From positions 38,876-102,875 of the forward strand of contig NZ_CP109792.1 in assembly GCF_025857195.1 (NCBI RefSeq): DNA of 64,000 bases. The letters run 5' to 3'. Position 1 is the first letter of the stretch; each line of letters opens with the position of its first letter. Source of the stretch: Leisingera thetidis. Lineage in GTDB: Bacteria; Pseudomonadota; Alphaproteobacteria; Rhodobacterales; Rhodobacteraceae. Shown piece after piece: positions 47,752 to 56,407 of this stretch. The notes below the pieces were generated by a model. That model had not been told where the DNA came from, did not search any database, and saw only the letters and a list, made by a program, of their open reading frames with translations. The translations under genes and the position numbers were made by a program.

Positions 47752-49320
47752 TTGCTTCGGAACAGCACATCTCACCCCCTTCGCATCGACAGCTTGCCTG
47801 TTGGCAACGGTCATCTCGGCCTGACCCTGTGTCCTGGCAAGAAAGGCGACAGTGTCTTTGGCGCGGGATGGGACCGCGATCTGGACATTGATCTCGATGC
47901 AATCAAGGCTTGGGGCGCGCAAGCCGTTGTGACCCTAGTCGAGGACTCGGAGTTAGAGCTGCTTTCTGTCACGGGTCTTGGCGATGCGACCAGGGCACGA
48001 GGTATGGACTGGCACCACTTCCCGATCCCCGATCTGGATGTACCAACGCCAAAGGCCAAGGCGCGCTGGCGCCAATTGGCGCCCCGCCTTCATAGCATTC
48101 TGGAAGCTGGCGGCCGTGTGCTGGTCCATTGCCGAGGGGGACTGGGGCGTGCGGGAACCTTTGCAGCCCTTCTGCTGGTTGATCGCGGGCATCCAGCAGG
48201 CGAGGCCATGGCCCTCGTCCGTGCCGCGCGGTCAGGAGCCATTGAAACGCCGGTACAGGAACGCTTTGTTCGCGACTACGCCCGACATGACGGGTTGTCG
48301 CTTATCCGACTGCACGCCAGCCTTCTGGGTGGGGCGATCGGCGACAGTTTGGGTGCCGATATCGAATTCCTTTCTATAACCGAAATTCGCCGTCGTTTTC
48401 CGACCGGCATTTCGGAGTTGCCAAGACACATGGGGCTGCACGGCGCTATCACAGATGACACCCAGATGACCCTGTTCACGGTCGAAGGGATCATCCGCGC
48501 GCAGGTCCGCGGCATTCTCAAGGGTATCTGCCACCCGCCGTCCGTGATCCATCACGCGCTGCTGCGTTGGTTCAAAACCCAAGGTGGCAAACCGCAGGTT
48601 CAGACTGATGATGTGGGACTGGTCAACGACCCGCGCCTGCGGGTCTGCCGCGCGCCTGGCAATACCTGCCTGTCATCCTTGGCAGCGAGCGCGCATTTTG
48701 GGGACCCTGCGCGAAACAACAGCAAAGGATGCGGCACCATTATGCGTGTGGCCCCGATCGGCTTGATGTTCCCCCGCGAACAGGTCCGTGCGATGGCTAT
48801 CGAGACATCTGCTCTGACGCATGGCCACCCAACCGGCCAGCTTGCAGCTGCAGCCTGGGCGGAAATGCTTGCCGATGTCACGGCAGGTGCCGACCTTGAG
48901 GAGAGTGCGACCCGGACTGCAGAAACCTATGCGCGACTGACCGGGGGCGAAGAGACTGCGCGGGCAATCCAGGCTGCTCTCCGCGCGCCGCGGGACGGTT
49001 CGGGAGAAACCGTTGAATCTCTCGGTGGCGGCTGGATCGCCGAGGAAGCGCTGTCCATCGCGCTTTATGCCTGCCTTGCTGGAGGCTCTTTCGAAGAGGC
49101 TCTACTGATTGCGGCTACCCATGGTGGAGACAGCGATTCAACAGCGGCGGTTGCCGGGAATATGCTGGGTCTACTCAATCCTGCAGCTGTGCTTCAACAC
49201 CGTTGGGCCGAAATCGTTGAAGGGGCAGACATCATCTCGCAGCTGGTACGGGATTACAGGGAGCTTTCATCTGACAGTGGTGCGGCAGAGGATCTCTTCG
49301 AGGTTTATCCGGGCGGTTAG
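47752..49320 (+). CDS. dual-specificity phosphatase/ADP-ribosylglycohydrolase fusion
   Basis: A 522-residue two-domain enzyme. Residues about 1-185 are a cysteine phosphatase with the loop HCRGGLGRAG (His126, Cys127, Arg133). Residues about 190-505 are an ARH-type hydrolase that removes ADP-ribose from proteins or nucleic acids. Its metal-binding motifs are GGAIGDSLGAD (from 194), AITDDTQMTL (Asp235-Asp236) and THGGDSDSTAAVAG (about 457-470). All signature residues are present, so both activities are expected. The start is a TTG; no strong ribosome-binding site is seen. It sits between the WYL regulator and the nuclease-helicase operon. A role in reversing a modification or clearing a signal is inferred. 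Confidence 0.9.
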   Translation: MLRNSTSHPLRIDSLPVGNGHLGLTLCPGKKGDSVFGAGWDRDLDIDLDAIKAWGAQAVVTLVEDSELELLSVTGLGDATRARGMDWHHFPIPDLDVPTPKAKARWRQLAPRLHSILEAGGRVLVHCRGGLGRAGTFAALLLVDRGHPAGEAMALVRAARSGAIETPVQERFVRDYARHDGLSLIRLHASLLGGAIGDSLGADIEFLSITEIRRRFPTGISELPRHMGLHGAITDDTQMTLFTVEGIIRAQVRGILKGICHPPSVIHHALLRWFKTQGGKPQVQTDDVGLVNDPRLRVCRAPGNTCLSSLAASAHFGDPARNNSKGCGTIMRVAPIGLMFPREQVRAMAIETSALTHGHPTGQLAAAAWAEMLADVTAGADLEESATRTAETYARLTGGEETARAIQAALRAPRDGSGETVESLGGGWIAEEALSIALYACLAGGSFEEALLIAATHGGDSDSTAAVAGNMLGLLNPAAVLQHRWAEIVEGADIISQLVRDYRELSSDSGAAEDLFEVYPGG

Positions 49321-49390
49321 ACACATGGGGAAATATCCGAAATGCATCGATTGAGAGTTCGAAAGAGAATGACAATAGCCACACAAGCCA

Positions 49391-49418
49391 TTGATTCAAA
49401 ATAATTTCCCATTACAGT
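49391..49418 (+). promoter_or_regulatory. candidate promoter of the nuclease-helicase operon
   Basis: TTGATT (49391-49396) and TACAGT (49413-49418) are separated by 16 bp in an AT-rich stretch of an otherwise GC-rich region. The GTG start at 49432 lies only 13 bp after the -10-like box, so the message would be almost leaderless. This is motif resemblance only. Confidence 0.4.
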
Positions 49419-49431
49419 ATCAATTTGCACA

Positions 49432-51993
49432 GTGAGCCCGAAATCCATGTTCTACCCTTTTCTCGTCGCCGATCCCCGCTCCGGCCTACATTATCGTCTG
49501 ACCGATACCAGTCTTGCAGAGCTATCACTTGCCCCCAAAGCCCAAGAATGGGCGCCGGGGCGAGTGATAGCGGAAGAGCCTCACCCGGTGTGGCAAGAGA
49601 GCTTGGCCAATGCACCGGTCGAGACAATGTCGGCCGTCAGCGCGGCGTTGGAAGGTCTGGTGCTGGCCACTGCCGATCTGCGCGTTCCATCAGGGGGCGC
49701 GATGGGCGACAGCCGTGCAGGACGACATCTGGATGCTCTGATCGCACTTTGGCGTAAGCTGGGTGACGCATTGCCCGAGGGGCTGGCCGCGGTCCGCCAT
49801 GTTCTGGACCTGCCGCATGGGCGGTTTCTTGACCCATTGCCGGTTGTTGAAGGGTCCCTTGACCCGCATGCACCAGCCGCGATGAAGGCACTTTATGGAA
49901 GACTTAAGGATGAATTCGGGGCTGTGGCTGCGCCCGCCAAGGCGCGCGCGGCGCGTGAAGGATCGCGGCTGCACGCTTTGCAGGGTGGGGTAGCCGAGAC
50001 AGCAATCGAGGCCGGGCCAAAGGATGGCAGTCTCGCCTTTTATGGTCTGCGCGATGTGGCTGCCTGCGCTGATTTTGCCGCCGCCCGCGCGGGTGCCCTG
50101 ATCGAAAGCGGTATCGCGGCGCGGGAGATTGCTGTGCTAGCCTCTGGTGACCAACGCCAGATCGCGCGTGCATTTGCCGAGCAGGGCGTGCCGATTTCCG
50201 GACTTCCCGTCAGCCTGCCAGAGCGCGACATCGTTGGTGAAACAGCACTTCAACTGGCGTTAGCCAAGCGCACACCCACACCTGCGATGGTCCTTGCAAG
50301 TCTCGCATTGTCACCGCTGATGCCATGGTCAGCCCAAACCGGGCGCGACCTTGCCGAAAGCATTATGAATGGTGACTTTCGCGGCGATGTCCTTTCGCCC
50401 ACCCAAGCGCACAAAGACCTCTGGACGGACATGCGCGCCTCAGCCGGCAGCCTTGCGCAACTGCGTTTCCTGATCGACCGTATCTGTGAGCGCATTGCGC
50501 AAGGGAACGAGGTTCGAGCCCGTCTGTCGATCCCGCCCGGCGAGGGTAGCCCAGACTGGGAAGCTATCCTGCGCGGTATCCAGATTGCATCCCCGTCAAG
50601 TCCCGATCCAGAGCGCAACCTTGAAGGTGTAAGCCTCTGGTCTGCGCACGAAACTCCGTGGCGGCAATGCCGACATCTGATCGTCACGGATTTCACCGAC
50701 GGTCGGTATCCGACCCGGCCTCGCGCCAACCCGTTGTTTCTGGACAGCGAAATCACTGCAATTCGAACCACCACCGGTTTGCAGCTTCGCGGGAGGGCAG
50801 AGGGTTTGGCCGAAAGCCTCTTCCTCTTTGACCAGCAGCTTCAGGCGGTTGCGGAGTCTGTGACATTTCTGGTCCCGTGGCGCGATCTGTCGGGCGTGCG
50901 GCAGCAACCTTCAGCTGGGCTATCACTGGTCGCACGCGCAATATCGGATGTAGAAGAAGCTCATGATCTGATCCTCGACCTGTCGCGCCTGCCGCCTGGC
51001 GACTGGCCTGTGGCACATCACCGTCTGCCACCGTTGCCGGAATCGGACGAACTCCCCGAGGCGCTCTCGTTCCCAGGCCTCGACCTGTTGGCGCTCCGTC
51101 GCAAAGATGACGGAACAAGCAAACCTCAGTCACCCTCACGGCTGGAAACACTTCTGGTCAGCCCGCTGGCATGGCTTCTGGACGAAGTTGGCGCGGGCGA
51201 CATGTCTTGGTCCGCTGAGGAACTCGATGTGATGGCCAAAGGCAACATTGCCCATGACGTGTTTGAACATGTGTTCCTGAAGGACCAACCCCTGCCAGAA
51301 CCTGCGGCACTGACCGCTGCAGTTGCCGAGGCCTATGATCGAGCGCTGACCCGCCATGCTGGGTTTCTGCGTAGCGCATCATGGGAAATGGAGCGCAGCG
51401 GGCTCGAGCGTGAGATCCTTCAGGCGGCGCTGCGCTGGCGCGAACATCTGCTGGCGCTTGGCGCAAAAATCATCGGCAACGAGATCTGGCTGGCGGGTGA
51501 GGCGCATGGCATCAACCTGCACGGTAAGGCTGATGCGATCCTTGAGTTGCCGGACGGTACGCTGCTTGTCGTCGATCACAAGAAAAGCGGCACATCGGCC
51601 CGGCGCAGGCGAATGGAGGCCGGGTGGGATCTGCAAGCAGGGCTATACCGAGACATGCTCGGCCGTCCTATCCGGCGCGACGGCGACGGGATGGACCCGC
51701 TGATTGGCCGACAGGTCGGTATTGCCTATCACCTTATGAATGATGGTGGGCTCTTAACCTCCGGGCATGTGCCTGCAGAAGGATCTCCCGCCCGCGACAT
51801 GGGCGACGCCGTCAACGATGCGGCTGTTGCAATGCTTGCTGAACGGCTGGCGCAGCTAGGGGCCGGCCGGGTGGTGCTGAATACCTCAGCCGATGAGGGC
51901 TTTTTCAAGAAAGAAGCAGGATTCACGCCCTATGCGCTGACCGATGGTTCGACCCTGGTTACCGCGTTCATCCGCCAGATCGAGGAGGTATGA
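49432..51993 (+). CDS. AddB-like protein with C-terminal PD-(D/E)XK nuclease
   Basis: An 853-residue protein. The N-terminal 600 residues lack a Walker motif but have a helicase-like, AddB-type layout (AREIAVLASGDQRQIARAFAEQGVPISG; LEGVSLWSAHETPWRQCRHLIVTDFTDGRYP; LRGRAEGLAESLFLFDQQLQAV). The C-terminal RecB-type nuclease has AHDVFEHVF, GKADAILELPDGTLLVVDHKKSG (about residues 700-722, catalytic D..DxK) and WDLQAGLYRDML. It probably forms a heterodimer with the next gene product. The start is GTG 49432 or ATG 49447; neither has a clear ribosome-binding site. Its stop overlaps the next frame, so the genes are coupled. It is shorter than chromosomal AddB, so a dedicated paralogue rather than the housekeeping enzyme. 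Confidence 0.85.
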   Translation: MSPKSMFYPFLVADPRSGLHYRLTDTSLAELSLAPKAQEWAPGRVIAEEPHPVWQESLANAPVETMSAVSAALEGLVLATADLRVPSGGAMGDSRAGRHLDALIALWRKLGDALPEGLAAVRHVLDLPHGRFLDPLPVVEGSLDPHAPAAMKALYGRLKDEFGAVAAPAKARAAREGSRLHALQGGVAETAIEAGPKDGSLAFYGLRDVAACADFAAARAGALIESGIAAREIAVLASGDQRQIARAFAEQGVPISGLPVSLPERDIVGETALQLALAKRTPTPAMVLASLALSPLMPWSAQTGRDLAESIMNGDFRGDVLSPTQAHKDLWTDMRASAGSLAQLRFLIDRICERIAQGNEVRARLSIPPGEGSPDWEAILRGIQIASPSSPDPERNLEGVSLWSAHETPWRQCRHLIVTDFTDGRYPTRPRANPLFLDSEITAIRTTTGLQLRGRAEGLAESLFLFDQQLQAVAESVTFLVPWRDLSGVRQQPSAGLSLVARAISDVEEAHDLILDLSRLPPGDWPVAHHRLPPLPESDELPEALSFPGLDLLALRRKDDGTSKPQSPSRLETLLVSPLAWLLDEVGAGDMSWSAEELDVMAKGNIAHDVFEHVFLKDQPLPEPAALTAAVAEAYDRALTRHAGFLRSASWEMERSGLEREILQAALRWREHLLALGAKIIGNEIWLAGEAHGINLHGKADAILELPDGTLLVVDHKKSGTSARRRRMEAGWDLQAGLYRDMLGRPIRRDGDGMDPLIGRQVGIAYHLMNDGGLLTSGHVPAEGSPARDMGDAVNDAAVAMLAERLAQLGAGRVVLNTSADEGFFKKEAGFTPYALTDGSTLVTAFIRQIEEV

Positions 51994-51995
51994 CC

Positions 51996-54900
51996 ATGGA
52001 CGGAGCAGATTCAGACCGAGGGTTGGTCATCGTTCCCGCCGGCGCGGGCGCGGGAAAAACCCATCGTATCAAGACCCAGCTTTCTGACTGGGTGAAGCGC
52101 AAGATCGTACGACCCGAACGCATCCTTGCGGTGACCTTTACCGAAGCCGCTGCGGGCGAATTGCGCGAACGTATCCGGGCGGGTCTTCTGGCGGACGGGC
52201 TGGTCACCGAGGCTATGGCCGTGGAGCGCGCATATGTCTCTACCATCCATGGCTTAGGCCTGCGTTTATTGACGGAACATGCGCTGGCAGCAGGTGCATC
52301 GCTGCAACCCCGTCACCTTGGCGATGCTGAACGCGAGCTGCTGATCCGGCAGGCGCTGGCCCATGCGAAATCGCTTGATCCTATCAAGGCTGAACCCGAG
52401 CGGTTCGGATATCAGCCCAACTGGCAAAAAGGCGAAACGGTCGAAGATTCACTACGGGGCCGGGTTCTGTCGATGATCGACCTGTTGCGGGGGCTCGGCG
52501 ACAAAGGCCGTGATCCCGGGCTGATCGTACCCGCATTAACACGGCTCGATGAAATCTACGGCAAGGTGATCGCAGACCCCATAGCCGCCCGTGATGCGTT
52601 GGCGAAGGCGGTTGCTACCATGCTCACGGCCTTTCCGGACGGTGGCATGGACGGCGTCACAGCCAAGGGCCCCCGCGAGACGCTGGAAAACAATCTGGCC
52701 CTGTTTCGCCGTGTCGAACGTGATCCGGCGATGCTGGATCGGGACTGGAGCCTTTGGCAGTCCCTGCGCAGTCTCTTCACTTCGAACAGCCGTACGAAAA
52801 CGCCAGAGGGCTACGATGACCTTGCTCTTGCGATCATGCAGGCTGCCGAGGTGCTGCCTTCACATCCCGGCCCCTTGGCCGATGCGAAGCTGCACTTTCA
52901 GTGCCTGATCGCCTGTGCGCAGGAAGTGATGGAAGCTTATGAGACACGCAAAAAGGCGCTTGGGCTGATTGACTATGCCGACATGATTGCAGGCGCCGAG
53001 CGGCTATTGCGGACCGATCCGGCAGTGCGACAGGCCGTGCTGGATGAAATCGACTGCGTCATCATCGACGAATTCCAAGACACCAACCCGGTGCAATTCG
53101 CGCTGCTCTGGCAGCTCGGTGCCCGCGCGCCACGCACCCTGCTGGTAGGGGATGTCAAACAGTCGATCATGGGTTTTCAGGGCGCTGATCCGCGCCTGTC
53201 TCAGGCGCTGGCGGCGGCCAACCCCGATGCGACGCAGCCCCTTGACCGCAATTGGCGGTCTACACCGGCGGTGATGGACTTCGTCAATGCTATGGGCGCC
53301 GGGCTGTTTGGCGCAGGCTACAACCCGTTAGCCCCGACGCGTGATCCTGTGTCCGGTCCTGCCTTAGAGGTTTTGAACATCGTCAAAGGCCGCGGGGTAA
53401 GAAAGTATTCGAAGCCGCAAGAGCATGTTGCAGAGCGCATCGCCCAGATCTTGCAGGTGGGGGAAACGATCACCGACCGGCATAGCAAGGCCCCGAGGAA
53501 TGTGCGCCCCTCTGACATCGCTCTTCTGGTCTGCCGGCACGCGACCGCAGCCCGCTATGCCGAGGAATTGCGCGCTCGCGGCGTACCTGTCCGCATTGCC
53601 GAGGATGGCTGGGCGACAAGCCCGGTTGTTCAGGCGGCTCGCGCGGCGCTCAGCTATGCCGCGAACCCTAGCGATACGAATGCCGCGCTGGTCCTGCGCA
53701 CCCTCGGCCCCGATCCGCTCAGCCTACAAGCCGCCATGCAAGCGCAGATCCAAGGGCGGTTGGAGGATGATCCGGTCCTCCTGCGCCTGGCGGCGCTGTC
53801 GGACCGCCTTGCTCGCTTGCCGATTTCCGATGCAGTGGACCTGGTGATCAATGCTTCTGGGCTGCGTATCTGGGCTGACCGTCAGCCCGACCCAGCACAG
53901 GCGCGTGCAGACCTTCTGCGGCTTGAAGCCGAAGCAAACGACTTCGAATCCGCGCACAGTGATCTCAAGGCGGCAGCCGGTTTCCATGGCGAAAGCGCCA
54001 AGGTGTTTCTTGGCTGGCTGGATGCCCGCGCCAGCGAGCGCGATTTCGACCGCCGTCCCGACCCCGCCGCCAACAGCGCCGAGGCGGTCGAGATCGTCAC
54101 ATGGCACGCCAGCAAGGGGCGTGAATGGCCGATCACCGTGGTTGCGGAATTCGACCACGGGATCGAAGACTGGCCGGGCAGCACCGCGACCCGGTTCACC
54201 GCGCTTCACGAGATCGACGATATGGACGCCGTGCTCTCCTCGGCCGCACTGATCCACACGCCAGGATTTGCCGCCCCGGAGGCCGAGCGGCGGTTCATTG
54301 AGGATCGGCGCTCGGATTTCGAGGCAAATGCGAAGAACCTTCTTTACGTCGCCATGACCCGGGCACGGGATCGGCTGGTGTTGGAGTGGCCAGGCTTCCT
54401 AAAAGAGCGTGATGAGGAAGCTCCGGAAGCCAAGTGCCTGTTCCATGTTTTCACGGATGCCTGCGCGCCGCAGATCGGTGCTGATACACTGCGCATCGGC
54501 GGGATTGAGTGTCCGGCCATCATCAGGCAGTTGCCCGAACACGCGGGCTTCACCGCGTATTCGGACGCCGAGATCACGGATACACCACGGCTCGGCCGCG
54601 ATACCCCCTTGCCTGCTGTGGACTTGACCCCTTGGAGGTTGCAGCCATCGCAAGCTACCACGGCCCTGTCTGCACCAGAAAGCCAGGGTATCAAATTGGG
54701 AACACCATGGTCCCGTACAGTTAGTGACGCGGCCCGTGGGACAGCGATCCATCTTGCCTTGCGGACTTGTCTGACGCGTCCTGATCTGACTGAATCCCTG
54801 CCCAAGGCTACCGGATTGGACGATACAACCCTAGCGCTGGTCGCGGAGCGAGCAGCTGCACTGAAAGCCTGGCTTGCGGCCGATGGCTACACCGATCTGC

Positions 54901-55196
54901 TTTGTGAAATCCCTCTTCTAGCACGTACTAAAGAGGGTGCGGAAATTCCCGGAATGATCGACCTGCTGGCAGTTGGGCCGAGGGGTTGTCTTTTGATCGA
55001 CCACAAGACCGGCGGTGCGGGTGAGGGTTTTGGCCTCTACTGGCCGCAGCTTTCTGCCTATGCCGACTTGGTCCGAAACGTATTCCCGACGTACGAATTG
55101 AATGGCGTGGCAGTACTTTGGGTTGATCATGGACGGCTGGATTTTCTGGACCTGGCCTCTATTCCTGCCCACGGGCATCAAGAAAGTACTTCTTGA
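51996..55196 (+). CDS. AddA-like UvrD-family helicase-nuclease
   Basis: A 1066-residue SF1A helicase with C-terminal nuclease. It has Walker A IVPAGAGAGKTHRIKTQL (about residue 15), ILAVTFTEAAAGELRERI, Walker B VIIDEFQDTNPVQFALLW, LLVGDVKQSIMGFQGADPRL, RNWRSTPAVMDFVN, VTWHASKGREWPITVVAEFDHG and LLYVAMTRARDRLVLEW. The C-terminal RecB-type nuclease has GMIDLLAVGPRGCLLIDHKTGGAGE (about residue 1000) and QLSAYADLV. The ATG at 51996 is preferred over 51990 because GAGGAGG lies seven bases upstream. It would unwind and degrade DNA together with the AddB-like partner. Its stop (TGATG) overlaps the next start. Confidence 0.9.
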   Translation: MDGADSDRGLVIVPAGAGAGKTHRIKTQLSDWVKRKIVRPERILAVTFTEAAAGELRERIRAGLLADGLVTEAMAVERAYVSTIHGLGLRLLTEHALAAGASLQPRHLGDAERELLIRQALAHAKSLDPIKAEPERFGYQPNWQKGETVEDSLRGRVLSMIDLLRGLGDKGRDPGLIVPALTRLDEIYGKVIADPIAARDALAKAVATMLTAFPDGGMDGVTAKGPRETLENNLALFRRVERDPAMLDRDWSLWQSLRSLFTSNSRTKTPEGYDDLALAIMQAAEVLPSHPGPLADAKLHFQCLIACAQEVMEAYETRKKALGLIDYADMIAGAERLLRTDPAVRQAVLDEIDCVIIDEFQDTNPVQFALLWQLGARAPRTLLVGDVKQSIMGFQGADPRLSQALAAANPDATQPLDRNWRSTPAVMDFVNAMGAGLFGAGYNPLAPTRDPVSGPALEVLNIVKGRGVRKYSKPQEHVAERIAQILQVGETITDRHSKAPRNVRPSDIALLVCRHATAARYAEELRARGVPVRIAEDGWATSPVVQAARAALSYAANPSDTNAALVLRTLGPDPLSLQAAMQAQIQGRLEDDPVLLRLAALSDRLARLPISDAVDLVINASGLRIWADRQPDPAQARADLLRLEAEANDFESAHSDLKAAAGFHGESAKVFLGWLDARASERDFDRRPDPAANSAEAVEIVTWHASKGREWPITVVAEFDHGIEDWPGSTATRFTALHEIDDMDAVLSSAALIHTPGFAAPEAERRFIEDRRSDFEANAKNLLYVAMTRARDRLVLEWPGFLKERDEEAPEAKCLFHVFTDACAPQIGADTLRIGGIECPAIIRQLPEHAGFTAYSDAEITDTPRLGRDTPLPAVDLTPWRLQPSQATTALSAPESQGIKLGTPWSRTVSDAARGTAIHLALRTCLTRPDLTESLPKATGLDDTTLALVAERAAALKAWLAADGYTDLLCEIPLLARTKEGAEIPGMIDLLAVGPRGCLLIDHKTGGAGEGFGLYWPQLSAYADLVRNVFPTYELNGVAVLWVDHGRLDFLDLASIPAHGHQESTS

Positions 55197-56407
55197 TGCC
55201 CTGGGGAATACTCGCGCCTGACACCATCATTACGCAGCGCAGGCAGCAGAACCTGGGCCTTGCCAGCGCCGTGCAGCACTTCAACGATCGTTCAGTACCA
55301 GGCTTGGGTGGCATGTGGTTTCCGATGCCGATTCTCTGGTCGGTTTTGGCGGTGTCCATTGCCGAGGAGCTAGGTGTATCGGCCTTGCCAGTCGGCAACG
55401 CCGTCGAGGCTTTGATGATGCGAAAGGCCACCGAAGAGGGCCTGGCGGACCGTCGCGTGCGCGGTCTACGCAAGATGCAAGGGCTGAAAGACTGGAGTTT
55501 CAAGAATCTCAAACGACGCGGCACCTATGTGGTTCAACCCATCCGCATGGCCATGGTGCAACCGCTGGTCGCGCTTGGTTTTGTGCGGGGCAGTCGCTTT
55601 GGTGCTTTCACCATCCACACCGCAGGCGCGCAGATGCTAAACCTGCCAGTGATGGCAAACTACCGTCGTGTTCTGGCCGCATGGGCACATGGGGGATCCC
55701 CTCATGGTTTGAATAAGGTAATTGAAGACCTGTCGCCAAATGCTGCCGTCCCACCCGATGTGCGTAAGCTGATCTTGGCTCGGCTTGTCGGAGGAGATGA
55801 TCCGTCAACGTCGCGTCGGCGTGCACTCGTGGCACTCAAGACCGGGCCCAGTGCAGGCCAGCTCGATGCCGTCGAACCGCTCAGCGGGATAACTACCGAC
55901 CATTGGACGGACCTGCGCGCGGGGGCGGCTTTCATGGATTTACGCAGTGCCGCACTGGCGGTGTTGTATCGCTTGGAAGAAAGTCTGCTTCAGCTTCGCG
56001 ATGCCAATGAGGCTGCTTGGCTGCCCTTGGACGAGGCCAATAAAACCGTGGGCGAGCCCCTCGCGGCGCTTCGCCAATGCGCCCGCCAGCTGGGCGCCAG
56101 AATTGACGCAGCAGATGAGTCAAGCAGCCGGAAATTCCTTTCAGAGGTCCGGGATTTGCCCGACCAACAGCTTCTTCAAAAGCTGGCCGATCGCGATGGA
56201 ACGGTGATCAGGTGGCGAGACGATCGTATCGGTCTGGGACCAGCGGCCGGCGAGATGCCAAGCATCGATGCAGACGAATCCGTCAATGATGCCGAGTTCG
56301 CGCCTCAGTTATTCCGACTTTTCAATCTTCATTGCCTTGCGACCGAACTGAACGGCGATGTGAACCCGGGATGTCGGGTCTCAGCAGGTGAAGAACCGGC
56401 ATCATGA
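55196..56407 (+). CDS. unknown protein within the nuclease-helicase operon (403 aa)
   Basis: A 403-residue protein that I do not recognise. It starts PWGILAPDTIITQRRQQNLGLASAVQHFNDRSVPGLGGMWFPMPILWSVLAVSIAEELG and is largely helical. The segment MWFPMPILWSVLAVSIAE is hydrophobic enough to be a buried helix but not a clear membrane anchor. A basic, loop-rich stretch (RRVRGLRKMQGLKDWSFKNLKRRGTYVVQPIRMAMVQPLVALGFV) could bind nucleic acid. It is coupled to both neighbours (TGATG upstream, ATGA downstream), so it is probably an obligatory member of the system, perhaps a specificity or scaffold subunit. Confidence 0.8.
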   Translation: MPWGILAPDTIITQRRQQNLGLASAVQHFNDRSVPGLGGMWFPMPILWSVLAVSIAEELGVSALPVGNAVEALMMRKATEEGLADRRVRGLRKMQGLKDWSFKNLKRRGTYVVQPIRMAMVQPLVALGFVRGSRFGAFTIHTAGAQMLNLPVMANYRRVLAAWAHGGSPHGLNKVIEDLSPNAAVPPDVRKLILARLVGGDDPSTSRRRALVALKTGPSAGQLDAVEPLSGITTDHWTDLRAGAAFMDLRSAALAVLYRLEESLLQLRDANEAAWLPLDEANKTVGEPLAALRQCARQLGARIDAADESSSRKFLSEVRDLPDQQLLQKLADRDGTVIRWRDDRIGLGPAAGEMPSIDADESVNDAEFAPQLFRLFNLHCLATELNGDVNPGCRVSAGEEPAS

